64,000 nt of DNA from Antedon mediterranea (lineage: Eukaryota > Echinodermata > Crinoidea > Comatulida > Antedonidae), in assembly GCF_964355755.1 (NCBI RefSeq), contig NC_092679.1, forward strand, positions 9,848,932-9,912,931, in the 5' to 3' direction. Below are positions 11,419 through 22,616 of the stretch, piece by piece. The notes beneath the pieces were generated by a model that did not search any database, was not told where the DNA came from, and saw only the letters and a list, made by a program, of their open reading frames with translations. Each line of letters begins with the position of its first letter. The stretch's first letter is position 1. A program made the translations under genes and the position numbers.

Positions 11419-12673
11419 AGCCATGCAATTTCCAACACATGCAAATTCAAACAGGCAGCAGTGAATCCAGGATGTTCAGTGATGCATATGTAGGCTTCTC
11501 CGTATTGTAAATTGTCTCCAGCCTATGATTAATAAATAATAGGGCCTACTTCCTGGCAACATTGACATTCGCGATACGTGGGTAGCATCTGGCAATGGCC
11601 ACAATCACACTTGTATTATAAAAACAAAAATATTGTGTAATAATATTGTAGCGCTCTAGAGCGCTACAATATTCTGAGATGTCACAATTTATAGGGCGCT
11701 ATATAAACATTTTTAAAGTTTTAGTGATTATTATTGATTAATTTAATGTATTGTGTGTGAAATAGGAAAATAAATCTGCATCTTGGCTAGCCTAGGGGTG
11801 GGCCTATCTATCTAGGCCTATTTCAAACAACAAAGTACAAATTTGTTAAATAAAATGGTCAGTTTTTGCTTTCTACGATTCAATTTAATCTTTATTTCGT
11901 TAAAAAAATTCAATCTAGGCCCTAGGCTTATAGAGGATAGCCGACCGTCGGCGGTGAGAGGGCTAGCCGCATGAATTGGAGTAAGAAGTAGGGCCTAGGC
12001 CTAGCCTCTAAGCCTAACTAAGCCACAATACACACTGGCATGACGGAAGAATATCGTAGTTATCTACTAGGGAATTGTTAATTATACAATAAAGTTATAC
12101 ATTAATTTTTAATAAAAGAGATAGGCTAGTACTACTAACCAATTTAATAACTGGGTTTGAAGTTGAATATTCTCTGCGTGAATGGTAGGTAGGTGACGGT
12201 CACCGTCGCCATCTTCTGATGATGAAGAATCGTCAGAACTACAATCGGGCTCGTACATGTACGGCCGAATTAATTTCATCGACATTCCATTCAATATTTC
12301 GATTGTTAAACAAAATAGTTTCTCCTTCATTCTCCTCAGTTTGGCATTCCACTATCAATGTTTCCTCTTCTAATTCCTCTGACGAAGAACTGTCAAAATC
12401 ATACGCGATACGTGTTTACATCCAAGTTTGTACAGTACACAGCTCAGGCGCGCGAAAAAGTGTCTTCGTCTCATGACGTAACTATCAGAGGTTACCGGAA
12501 AATGCCGAAAAAAACCGAATAGTCGTGAACTGAGAGCAGTTGCACGAAATAGCAGAAAACACTTTAATTATGTCCTGAAAACTTTTAATTTATTGTCTGT
12601 TTAATATCCATCAAGGGGAACAACTATAATACTACTATTTTGCATAAACATCAAATACCATGTTCCATGATCT

Positions 12674-12945
12674 TTAATGCTTACTATAGCATAATAAACA
12701 TGCACAGAGTCGAATAATGGGTTCTGTGCATACTTATAGTACAGGGATTTTTTCAAAAAATGGGCAATTTTCGACCCCTTTATTTGTAGACATAAATGGT
12801 TACTATTGCATAATAAACATGCGCAGAGTCGAATAATGGTTCTGCGCATGTTAATGGTGCAATAGTAACCAGTTTTCTCGCAAAAAAGAAAATGTCGAAA
12901 ATTTGAAATTTTTCGAAAAATCTTTGTACTATACAATAGCTTCAA
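12674..12945. repeat. Hairpin repeats, copies 2 and 3
   Basis: Two palindromes share the loop GTCGAATAATG. One at about 12683-12741 has stem ATGCACAGA/TCTGTGCAT. The other, 12798-12870, is nearly perfect: GGTTACTATTGCA pairs with TGCAATAGTAACC and ACATGCGCAGA with TCTGCGCATGT. The same pair lies uninterrupted at 50045-50237. Reverse-strand frames of about 100 codons over both copies are a by-product of this duplication. 12871-12945 is a short bridge to the 88-bp satellite. Confidence 0.85.
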
Positions 12946-14477
12946 ATAGCATTTGGAGACGTTTTAGACCATTTTGTTATTTTCGAAGAAACTTGGTTAC
13001 ACAAAAGCACCAAAGTGCTTAAAATAGCTTCAAATCGCATTTGGAGACATTTTAGACCATTTTGTGATTTTCGAAAAAACTTGTTATCATAAAAACATCA
13101 AAGTGCTTAAAATCACATTAGAAACCGTTTTAGACCATTTTGAGCATTTCGCTAAAACTTTTCACACAAAAACATCATAGAGCACAAAATAGCTTAATAT
13201 CGTATTTAAAAACGTTTTTGACCATTTTGAGCATTTCGACAAAAATTTTTCACACAAAACAGCAAAGTGTACAGAATAGCTTTAAATCGCATTTGGAGAC
13301 GTTTTAGACCATTTTGTGATTTTCGAAAAAACTTGTTAACATAAAAATACCAAAGTGTACAGAATAGCTTCAAATCGCATTTGGAGACGTTTTAGACCAT
13401 TTTGTGTTTTTCGAAAAACTTGTTAACACAAAAACACCAAAGTGCTTAAAATAGCTTCAAATCACATTTGGAGACGTTTTAGACCATTTTGTGATTTTCG
13501 AAAAAACTTGTTAACATAAAAACTTTAAAGTGTACAGAATAGCTTCAAATCGCACTTGGAGACGTTTTCGACCATTTTGTGATTTTCGAAAAAACTTGGT
13601 TCCACAAAAACATCAAAGTGCTTAAAATCACATTAGAAACCGTTTTAGACCATTTTGAGCATTTCGATAAAACTTTTCACAAAAAAACATCAAAGAGCAC
13701 AAAATAGCTTAATATCGTATTTGAAAACGTTTTAGACCATTTTGAGCATTTCGACAAAAAATTTTCACACAAAACACCAAATTGCTTAGAAAAGCTACAA
13801 ATCGCATTTGGAGACGTTTTAGACCATTTTGTGATTTTCGAAAAAACTTCTTAACATAAAAACACCAAAGTGCTTAGAATAGCTTCAAATCGCATTTGGA
13901 GACATTTTAGACCATTTTGTGATTTTCGAAAAAACTTGTTAACACAAAAACACCAAAGTGCTTAGAATAGCTTCAAATCGCATTTGGAGACGTTTTAGAC
14001 CATTTTGTGATTTTCGAAAAAACTTGGTTCCACAAAAACATCAAAGTGCTTAAAATCACATTAGAAACCGTTTTAGATCATTTTGAGCATTTCGATAAAA
14101 CTTTTCACAAAACAACATCAAAGAGCACAAAATAGCTTAATATCGTATTTAAAAACGTTTTAGACCATTTTGAGCATTTCGACAAAAATTTTTCACACAA
14201 AATATCAAATTGTACAGAATAGCTTCAAATGGCATTTGGAGACGTTTTAGACCATTTTGTGATTTTCGAAAAAACTTCTTAACATAAAAACACCAAAGTG
14301 CTAAGAATAGCTTCAAATCGCATTTGGAGACATTTTAGACCATTTTGTGATTTTCGAAAAAACTTGTTACCATAAAAACACCAAAGTGCTTAGTATAGCT
14401 TCAAATCGCATTTGGAGACGTTTTAGACCATTTTGTGATTTTCGAAAAAACTTGTTAACATAAAAACATCAAAGTCC
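12946..14477 (+). repeat. 87-88 bp satellite, block 1
   Basis: Tandem satellite with monomer core GACGTTTTAGACCATTTTGT, TTTTCGAAAAAACTTG, ACATAAAAACACCAAAGTGC and GAATAGCTTCAAATCGCATT. For example, ATAGCTTC at 13364 and 13451 gives a period of 87. Three monomer types are visible: A (CTTCAAATCGCATTTGGAGA), B (AATCACATTAGAAACC with GAGCATTTCGATAAAAC) and C (CTTAATATCGTATTTAAAAA with GAGCATTTCGACAAAAA). B and C usually follow each other as a pair. The block is cut by Kolobok element 2 at TTAA 14478 and resumes at 20267. Confidence 0.93.
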
Positions 14478-14854
14478 TTAAAGTGGAGGTGTACTCAGGG
14501 CTTTTCCTTCTGTTATTTACTCCAGTATATTAATATTAGTAGGTACAAACATAAAAAATCATATAAAAATAAACAGTTTCTGTGAAATCAGAAAAATAAA
14601 AAAATGTTTAAAAATATCGAAAAATCGCTGTGTATTTTTTTCAGCAGTTAGGTAATCCCCTTAGTTGTAAAGGTCACGTTACCGTGTTATGTTACGTCAC
14701 GTCTCCTCTCTCTCTCTCCTCGATATCGCTCGAGCTGTCAAGTCGCGCTACTACACGTGTATCATTTTCCTCTCATCACACATCCGATCGAACGAACATT
14801 TTATTATTGTCTTGCATTTTGTTATTACTTTTTGCGACTACTCTTAGCTTCAAA

Positions 14855-17800
14855 ATGAAGCACTGTATGGTATATAAGTGCCATAACAAGTCACATAGTG
14901 ATAAGGACGTCAGTTATCATCGCATGCCACTGAAAAACAAGCAATTGATGAAGAAGTGGCTTGAAGCCTTGAAACTTAAAAATCCGCCACAGAACAAAGA
15001 GTCAAGGATCTGCAGTGCCCACTTCGCGGAGGATGCCTTCAAGCTATACGGAGACAAGGGTAGAAAGACGATTCGCCCTGATGCTGTTCCAACACTGCAT
15101 CTTGGCTATAAGATTCAATCGAGGCCGGAATCTTTTCGAACATCTAGCGTCAGCAGGCTTATGCCTAGTACATCATTATTTGAAGAAAATATTGAGGTAT
15201 TTACTTTTATGTTTTGTTTATTAATTATAAATTTATAATATAATAAATAATAATTTCACGCTGATGGTAGGTATCTAATCTACTAGCCTATTTAGTATTA
15301 TAATGGATAGCTAGGGCCTAGGCCTAGCCAGTATAGAATAGTTAATATAGGACTAGCCTATATTATACTATAATACTATACTACTCACTTGTCGGCCAGC
15401 TAGGCCTAATAATATAATACTATAATAATAATGATATTATTATTATTATTATTATTATTATTGATAATAGTACTACTCTAGGCCTAGTACTACTAATACT
15501 ATTCTAGCATTCATAAATATAAATGCTACTGCTGGCTAGACTAGAGAGGGGTAGGTTTCATGGTAGGCCTCTCTTTGATATCAAACACCATGAGAGATGC
15601 TGATCTCTTTTTCTTATGGTTATTATACTATACTCTATGGTTGACCTTGTTAATTACACTAATTAATTGATTAGTCTAATCTCTCTGTTTGAGACAATGG
15701 AAGGGCTGGAAGTGGGATGTGTTAATTATTATCACAGGCAGTATAGCCTATTCTGTGAAACTGTTTACTCTATGCCTTATCATGCACAAGTTGTTTATCA
15801 TTTATTTCATCACAATTATTAGTATTTCAGGTTTTAAAATTGTTTTAATGGGCAAGTGATTTTTGAGATTTAAATAGAACACTTTTATCTGTTTCAGGAA
15901 ATAGAATTTGTTCCAAATGTAACATCTACGCCCACAAAGGCAGTTACAAATGATTCCCTTGATGCTTCTCTTGATGTTACACCACAACACGAAGATGATC
16001 CAAGTTTCCATTTGGTTAGTGGGAGCAGTAGTAGTAGCGACAGTGATGAGGATGTCTGCCAGGTAGAAAAAATTATACAGGCAAACAAGTACATTGTTTT
16101 TGAAGATGAACTACTTAAACTGATAAGGTGCCAAGAGGAAAAGTGTTGTGCACCGGTGCCTGAGCCAAAACAGCACACAGTTGGTAGCATGCTTAGAATA
16201 ACGGGAACATGTTTATCTGGCCATGATTTCTATTGGACATCACAGCCTATGTGTGAAAGCACAAGGCGACCAGCTGGAAACATTGCTATAGCTGCTGCAA
16301 CCCTCCACACTGGCAACACGTATACAACAATGAGTGAAATATTTGAAGAAATAAAGCTTGCGACGATCCATAAAAGTGCATTTTATAAAATTCAACGTGA
16401 GTTTCTTCTTCCAAATATTGAAGAGATGTATGAATCACACATTGAAGATGTCCGGAAAAGTAAGTTCCATTTATAGTATAGTCTTTTCACAATTTTGGTA
16501 AAAATAGTAGTTACTTTACTAAACTGAATTTATTGATATTAAGTTGATAATATTGTCATTTCTGTATAATAAAATAGTATTACTGTAATGTAATGGTAAT
16601 CAAACAAAAAGCAATGCAAAGCCATCCAGAAAACAAATATACTGGACATTATTTAAATGTTGTTTACATACTTTTGTTCCCTAGGATATGACAACCTACA
16701 GGGAAAGCTGATTGTAGCTGGAGACTGTAGGCATGATTCGCCGGGCCATAATGCGACATTTGGGACCTACTCTCTAATGGATACAGATACCGATCTGATA
16801 TTGGCCTCTAAGACGGTATCAGTAAATGAGGAGGGGATACCAAATTCTCATCATCTTGAAAATGTTGGTTTAAAAAGATGTCTTGAAGAATGAAAGGTTT
16901 GAAATCTTGTGTTTTTCTGTGATACAGTAGATGTCATGTTTTCAGTAATTTTTGTTTTGTATAATGTAGAAAATACATACATGTTTATTGTTTTACAGGA
17001 ACACAAACTGAATGTTGATATTATATCCACTGATCGCCACCCAATGATAGAAAAGACTTTACGTGAAAACTACCCAGAGATAAAACATGAGTATGATATA
17101 TGGCACCTTGCTAAATCTGTGAGAAAGAGAGTTGCAGCTGCAGGAAAGAAGCACAAAGAGTTGCAAATGTGGGAAAAAGGCATCATTAACCATCTGTGGT
17201 GGTCAGCCGAAACCTGCCAAGGAAGTGTCACACAGCTCATGGTAGGGATTTATTAATGTAGAATGTTTAATAATTAATCTCAAGCGACAGCAGTTTGTTT
17301 TAATCACTAATAATGCATTCTGAAATATATTTAACAACAGGAACGTTGGACCTCTATTGTGCGTCACATAGTTGACGAACATGATTGGATTTGTGGCTTC
17401 GAGTACATGAAGTGTAGTCATCCTCCACTTGAAGCAAACATGACAAAACCCTGGCTAACACCAGAAAGTGATGCCCATAAAGCACTACAAGATATTGTTA
17501 CAAATAATTTACTTCTGCGTGACTTGAAGAAGGTGAGTTATGCATTATGTATAAATAAATAGCTTTTCAGTATTGTGTGCATTCACTGGAGGTATTATCA
17601 TTAAGATAAATTGAATACAATTTTTAATTTACTGTATTTCTATTCAGGCAACAGAATTTTGTCACACTGGAAATTTAGAAGGATTCCATAACATGATGCT
17701 GAAGTACATGCCCAAACGTAGCAAGTTTGAGCACGAGGGAGCAATAGCTCGTACATATCTGGCTGTCATAGACAACAACATGACATCGAACAGATCATAT

Positions 17801-18159
17801 GCAACATTGGCCGATGGTGAAAGTCAATACCGTTTGGAGTGGTCCAAAAAATCCAGAATGTATGTGGTTAGGCGTGTGAAGGAAGCAAAGAAATATACCT
17901 TCAGGAAAGACTTGATGAAAGGTGTTTTTGACCGCGTCATCCACGGTTAGTTAATTGCTTTTAATCTGAACTCTTCATCATGCAAACATGCAATGAAAGA
18001 ATTTACAGTACTGTATATACACCTTTTTATGTATTTTACTTAACAGGCAAGAAGACTAAGTCTACCCTCGTGAAAGGAAAAATGAAGAGTTATATAAGGA
18101 AGGAGACAAAACCAAGTAAAGCTGAAGCTGTGGCAAGCCACAAGTCAAGATTGAAATAA
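14855..18159 (+). CDS. THAP-domain DDE transposase (Kolobok type), seven exons, one internal TGA
   Basis: Exons read from GT/AG borders in phase: 14855-15196, 15898-16459, 16685-16896, 16999-17241, 17341-17532, 17648-17945, 18047-18159 (1962 nt). Exon 1 is a THAP zinc finger: Cys-x4-Cys (HCMVYKC), a conserved Trp, Cys-x2-His (ICSAHF) and the AVPTL ending. It should bind the transposon ends. Catalytic residues expected for the cut-and-paste reaction are Asp in [12 protein letters not shown] (exon 3), Asp in STDRHPMI and the DxWH motif YDIWHLAK (exon 4), and Glu in TGNLEGFHN (exon 6). The frame is continuous except for TGA at 16891, just before the exon 3 donor. No plausible alternative donor avoids it, so this copy is probably inactive or needs readthrough. 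The start was chosen because Met precedes the THAP cysteine by two residues; the open frame extends upstream to 14630 but looks like leader. Confidence 0.85.
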
Positions 18160-18847
18160 GTGTTTACTACTGTTATTACTGTACTGAAAATGGTTAATTT
18201 AATGCCTACAGTATATTGAATCGATTATAGATCTTCAGGATCAATGGCGAGTCCCATTTAAAATTTATACTGCTTTGATGTTATGATTTCATTAGATGGC
18301 ATCTGAATTTCAAAAATTGGATGTTTTGTCACAGTTCATCACATTAATTAGAGCGTGTATCTTGTTATGAATTTTCTCCAAAATTGCATTCTGAAACAAT
18401 TCCCTTTCACATCAAATTGTTTTCATAATAGTTGCACAAAATCCTGTTTACAATGCTAATACTGTACTGTCAACTGTTGAATGGTAGAAATTGCCTTCAG
18501 CTAGAGTAGAGCTAAATATTTTGCACAATAGTTTAACTTGTATCCATAATTGTTGATAGTTTTAATTTAGTGTACTGTAACAAGTTAATTATTGTTAGTC
18601 AATATTTTTGAAAGCACTAATAACTGCAGTTTTTTTTACAAAATAAAGATATTTTTTTTCTCATACTATTCACCATTATTTATTTCATTTTCTTATACAT
18701 ACATTAGTTACGCAGTTATAACTACTACCGGTACAATATCAAACTGTAGTGGTATCATATTACAAGCAAATAATTTTGTAAAAAATACAGTACTGTACAG
18801 GTTATAAAGTACTAGAGGCAAGTGTTAAATGCATACAAACATTTATA
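18160..18847. other. Convergent 3' region between the two Kolobok genes
   Basis: About 690 bp of AT-rich sequence between the transposase stop and the P2X7C-like stop. I see no further exon. AATAAA at about 18642 could serve the plus-strand gene. A 71-codon frame in it has no coding character. Confidence 0.6.
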
Positions 18848-19679
18848 TCAACCATCGTCGGAATTAAAAGGAAGTCCATCCACATCTATAAATCCTGTAT
18901 AGATCCCACTATCCTCCGGATATTTGTCTCTAATTGCCCATACGCAGCATGATGGAATAGGCCTTCTGTCGTTTTTTCTTAGTCGCGAATACACCCACCA
19001 AATGTAGCATCTATATGCGATAAATCGATAAGTTCTGAAAATAAATAAATTTACAGTCAGCAGTTGGTCAAAATACAACTGGACAGGAACACACAATATG
19101 CAGTACACAGCCACAGTGGAAGGAGAGTATTAACATTGAATTAAATTGCATTAAATGTATTTTGATGACCCTTGCAAATCGTTAAATTTTGCACTGCAAA
19201 TAAAGACTGATATTTTGCTCGGAAATTTTAGATTTTTAAGCCCTATCGAGCGGCCGTACTAGACCTACATACAATTATTACTAGCTAGGCCGGCGTACCT
19301 ACCTGTTCTTAATTTCATCTTGTGTCACGCTCTCGCCAAGAATGTCCTTTTTTGAGACAGAAACCAGCTCTAATACATCCTTGTCCATGCAAAGTTTTTT
19401 AAATTTCTCATTTATCAAACAGGTATTTTCTCCAATTTTGTCTTTTAATTCTACCCTCTCTCTACAACAAACGCTCCCCTTTACATTCTTCATTAAACAG
19501 CAATTTCCACAATGACACCAATCAAGCGAGGTTAATCTCCATTCGTCTCTCTGTTGCTGGGGCCTAGGCCTAGGCTGATTTACATCTTCGCCGTCGGCAG
19601 TTTGAGATGTTTGTATGGGCCTAGGTTCTGGTTCAAATGCATAACCATGTCTTTCAGGTCTAGGCCTACGATTAAACAT
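18848..19679 (-). CDS. P2X7 C-terminal-like zinc protein, Kolobok second gene, two exons
   Basis: Exon 1 is 19679-19303 and exon 2 is 19034-18848, with donor CAG/GTAGGT and acceptor TTTTCAG, joined in phase across Arg; about 187 residues. It starts with a Pro/Arg-rich tail and the motif GYAFEPEP. Next is the cysteine cluster LDWCHCGNC, then VCCRERVE, LCMDKDVLEL, YRFIAYRCYIWW, RRPIPSCCVWAIRDKYP and IYTGFIDVDG. This is the order of the cysteine-rich intracellular region of P2X7 receptors, without receptor membrane segments. Such stand-alone copies are common in animal DNA transposons. The role there is not established; DNA or RNA binding as a transposition partner is a guess. No stop or frameshift is visible. 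It lies convergent to the transposase, 0.7 kb away. Confidence 0.85.
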
Positions 19680-20266
19680 TGCCGTTTGATCCGTCTATCC
19701 ACGCAATAACCATGCAAAACAATCTTAATCTTAGACTTATTATTCGTATCCTAGTTTATCGAGTCGAGAAGAGATCGATCGAGTCGAGCGCGAGGAGGAT
19801 CGGCGGAGGCGGCGAGGAGAGGCGAGTAAAGAAAACCAACAGCTCGCGCATGCGCAAATTGATTGACTCCCTAGAAAGTAAAAATTACCCACTTGGCTCA
19901 AGTGGGTAGTTTTTTTTAATTACGTTAATTACGCAAAAATAAATTGGTCAACCCCTAAAAAACACATCGGGAATGAAAAATTTGGCTTCCGAAGAATCTG
20001 AAAACATATATGTATAATATTTTTGGAACTTACATATATTTTTTACGATTTTTTTAAAACGCATCGTTTTTTTTCAATTTACATGCAAATGAATAGGGAA
20101 AAGGTTTGTAATTTGAACTATCCCCCCAGATGGCATTTTTTGATGTTTTTCAGAATAACCATGCAGCATACAACAAATTTAAAAAATACCTTAATTTAGA
20201 TGAAAGTAATGTTTATTATGAACTGAATAAAATAAAAATGTGAAATTTTTTTAGAGCACCTCCACT
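19680..20266. other. Right subterminal region of Kolobok 2
   Basis: A non-coding stretch between the P2X7C-like start and the right end, probably holding its promoter and leader. It has a GC-rich, CpG-containing patch at 19755-19860 and a perfect palindrome ACCCACTTG/CAAGTGGGT around 19888-19908 that would form a hairpin. The rest is AT-rich. No TATA box can be assigned confidently. Confidence 0.5.
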
Positions 20267-21899
20267 TTAAAATCACATTAGAAACCGTTTTAGACCATTT
20301 TAAGCATTTCGATAAAACTTTTCACACAAAAACATCAAAGAGCACAGAATAGCTTAATATCGTATTTAAAAACGTTTTCGACCATTTTGAGCATTTCGAC
20401 AAAAATTTTTCACACAAAACAGCAAAGTGTACAGAATAGCTTCAAATCGCATTTTGAGACGTTATAGACCATTTTGTGATTTTCGAAAAAACTTTTTAAC
20501 ATAAAAACACCAAAGTGCTTAGAATAGTTTCAAATCGCATTTGGAGAGTTTAAGACCATTTTGTGATTTTCGAAAAAACTTGTTAACATAAAAACACCAA
20601 AGTGCTTAGAATAGCTTCAAATCGCATTTGGAGACGTTTTAGACCATTTTGTGATTTTCGAAAAAAATTGTTAACATAAAAACACCAAAGTGCTTAGAAA
20701 AGCTTAAAATCGCATTTGGAGACGTTTTAGACCATATAGTGATTTTCGAAAAAACTTGTTAACATAAAAACATCAAAGTGCTTAAAATCACATTAGAAAC
20801 CGTTTTAGACCATTTTGAGCATTTCGATAAAACTTTTCACACAAAAACATCAAAGAGCACAAAATAGCTTAATATCGTATTTAAAAACGTTTTTGACCAT
20901 TTTGAGCATTTCGACAAAAATTTTTCACACAAAACAGCAAAGTGTACAGAATAGCTTCAAATCGCATTTTGAGACGTTTTAGACCATTTTGTGATTTTCT
21001 AAAAAACTTGTTAACATAAAAACACCAAAGTGCTTAGAATAGTTTCAAATCGCATTTGGAGACGTTTTAGACCATTTTGTGATTTTCGAAAAAAACTTGT
21101 TAACATAAAAACACCAAAGTGCTTAGAATAGCTTCAAATCGCATTTGGAGACGTTTTAGACCTTTTTGTGATTTCGAAAAAACTTGGTTCCACAAAAACA
21201 TCAAAGTGCTTAAAATCACATTAGAAACCGTTTTAGACCATTTTGAGCATTTCGATAAAACTTTTCACAAAAAAACATCAAAGAGCACAAAATAGCTTAA
21301 TATCGTATTTAAAAACGTTTTAGACCATTTTGAGCATTTCGACAAAAATGTTTCACACAAAACAGCAAAGTGTACAGAATAGCTTCAAATCGCATTTGGA
21401 GACGTATTAGACCATTTTGTGATTTTCGAAAAAACTTGGTTACACAAAAACATCAAAGTTCTTAAAATCACATTAGAAACCGTTTTAGACGATTTTGAGC
21501 ATTTCGATAAAACTTTTCACACAAAAACATCAAAGAGCACAAAATAGCTAAATATCGTATTTAAAAACGTTTTTGACCATTTTGAGCATTTCGACAAAAA
21601 ATTGTTCACACAAAACAGCAAAGTGTACAGAATAGCTTCAAATCGCATTTTGAGACATTTTAGACCCTTTTGTGATTTTCGAAAAAACTTGGTTACACAA
21701 AAACACAGAAGTGCTTAAAATAGCTTCAAATTGCATTTGGAGACGTTTTAGACCATTTTGTGATTTTCTAAAAAACTGGTTAACATAAAAACACAAAAGT
21801 GCTTAGAATAGCTTCAAATTGCATTTGGAGACGTTTTAGACCATTTTGTGATTTTCTAAAAAAGTTGTTAACATAAAAACATCAAAGTGTACAGAATAG
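20267..21899 (+). repeat. 87-88 bp satellite, block 2
   Basis: Continuation of block 1 after the Kolobok insertion, in the same phase and orientation, with A, B and C monomers. The B-C pair recurs at about 20267, 20785, 21205 and 21465. It ends at the 5' LTR of the Gypsy element, and the ATAG before it (21896-21899) is duplicated after the 3' LTR. Confidence 0.93.
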
Positions 21900-22484
21900 T
21901 GTAATATAATGATATACTGTTATATTTAAGAAATCGACCTCTGTATCGGAATTTAAATAGGTTCACAAACTTGACCCAGAAAGTCCGGAGGAGAGTTTGT
22001 CCAGATGTTTTAATGACCATTTAGTTTATAATAGAATCCCTAAAGAGAACACTTAGCTTAATTTTGTGACTTTCCCATCGTTAAACCAGGAGTGATTGAC
22101 ACTATTTAAGTACAGATTTGACAGTGTCATCCATCACAGAAATACCTTATTATACAGTTAATCATTCTCACTTAAACACCCCTGGACCAACTTAGGACCA
22201 ATCGTTACCCTCACGGATGATGTAATGACATTATGCAAATGAACTGAGCCAATATACTCCCAAGTTTCAGAAGGGCCCAGACACACCTTACAGCCACTTC
22301 TCCAGAAGCAGACTAACACACTTCACACCTCACCGACAGCATCATTGATCCTCCGCGTTCCTTATCTATACTTATAGTTGTATATTGTACTGAAGTATTA
22401 TACTGAATAAACAATATATGTGTTACGACAGTCAAGCGAGTCAGAGTCTTCATTAGTACCTCAACAACGAAACATTATATTACA
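21900..22484 (+). repeat. 5' LTR
   Basis: 585 bp, TG...CA ends with 8-bp terminal palindromes (TGTAATAT/ATATTACA). The probable R/U5 area contains AATAAA at about 22407 (CTGAATAAACAATATATG), which would be the polyadenylation signal in the 3' copy. TATAGTTGTATATTG upstream at about 22372 could be a core promoter. A 69-codon frame crossing the LTR end has no support. Confidence 0.95.
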
Positions 22485-22502
22485 TGGTGGAAGACCCGAA
22501 TT
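22485..22502 (+). promoter_or_regulatory. Candidate primer-binding site
   Basis: The sequence right after the 5' LTR starts TGGTGGAAGACCCGAATT. TGG at this position is expected for pairing with the CCA end of a tRNA. I cannot name the tRNA without a search. Confidence 0.6.
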
Positions 22503-22616
22503 TCATAAGGAACGGAGTGAGAAAACAAGAAATAAACACTTAACAAGACACGAAGACGAAGACAAAGACAAAAATAACCATATTTGTTTGAAAGGAGAGA
22601 AATTTACTTTGACTCA

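Larger units (their letters stand above)
9682..12300 (-). pseudogene. P2X7 C-terminal-domain-like gene, split by a nested transposon
   Basis: Three pieces are visible on the minus strand. Exon-like piece A (12300-12140) has RPYMYEPDCSSDDSSSSEDG. Piece B (11609-11419) has the metal-binding start CDCGHCQMLPTYRECQCCQE, then two stops (TAA, TAG), then CITEHPGFTAACLNLHVLE. Piece C (9892-9682) has HYRQQYDAP, YRQLARWCWGFLG, VVLPSCAVSCIRAHFP and ends FQFAGLD. This is the order of the cysteine-rich intracellular P2X7 domain found in many transposon-coded proteins. Removing the 9897-11418 insert and one GGCT duplicate brings B and C together in frame at W-L-H-Y, so the gene was intact there when hit. 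Two stops in piece B and the insert mark it as dead. Confidence 0.8.
8128..12673. mobile_element. Kolobok-like DNA transposon 1 (decayed)
   Basis: The element is bounded by perfect 25-bp inverted repeats at 8128-8152 and 12649-12673, beginning AGATCATGGAACATGGTA. TTAA flanks it on both sides (8124-8127 and 12674-12677), the target duplication of Kolobok and piggyBac superfamilies. The paralogous repeat at 50022-50050 reads straight through (TTTTACATCAATGCTTAC), giving the empty site with one base different. Inside are relics of a plus-strand gene (8404-8660 and 9122-9288) and a minus-strand P2X7 C-terminal-like gene (9682-12300). No DDE core exon is recognisable, so the 4546-bp copy is non-autonomous. 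A second transposon is nested at 9897-11418. Kolobok rather than piggyBac is inferred from the P2X7C-like partner gene shared with element 2. Confidence 0.85.
14482..20266. mobile_element. Kolobok DNA transposon 2, nearly intact
   Basis: A 5785-bp element flanked by TTAA (14478-14481 and 20267-20270). Its termini are inverted: AGTGGAGGTGTACTC on the left, and the reverse complement of the right end reads AGTGGAGGTGCTCTA. The flanks join to form a normal 88-bp satellite monomer (CAAAGTCC, TTAA, AATCACATTAG), so the insertion left no other change. It carries two convergent spliced genes: a THAP+DDE transposase on the plus strand (14855-18159) and a P2X7C-like gene on the minus strand (19679-18848). 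TTAA target, THAP domain and DDE/DxxH catalytic order fit the Kolobok superfamily as I know it. One in-frame TGA in the transposase suggests this copy cannot make full-length protein. Confidence 0.92.

Noticed and set aside
12109-12330. 73-codon reverse frame as a separate gene
   Set aside because: Only its part with YMYEPDCSSDDSSSS is meaningful, as a leader exon of the P2X7C-like pseudogene; the rest runs into intron-like sequence.
12601-12945. Reverse-strand frame of 114 codons, with a similar one at 50013-50312
   Set aside because: The two proteins match only because the hairpin repeat is duplicated; the frame crosses palindromes and repeat borders and has no domain.
14630-14854. 75-residue N-terminal extension of the THAP transposase
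   Set aside because: Ser/Leu-rich translation of a CT-rich leader. The THAP finger starts at Met 14855, the usual place for THAP proteins.
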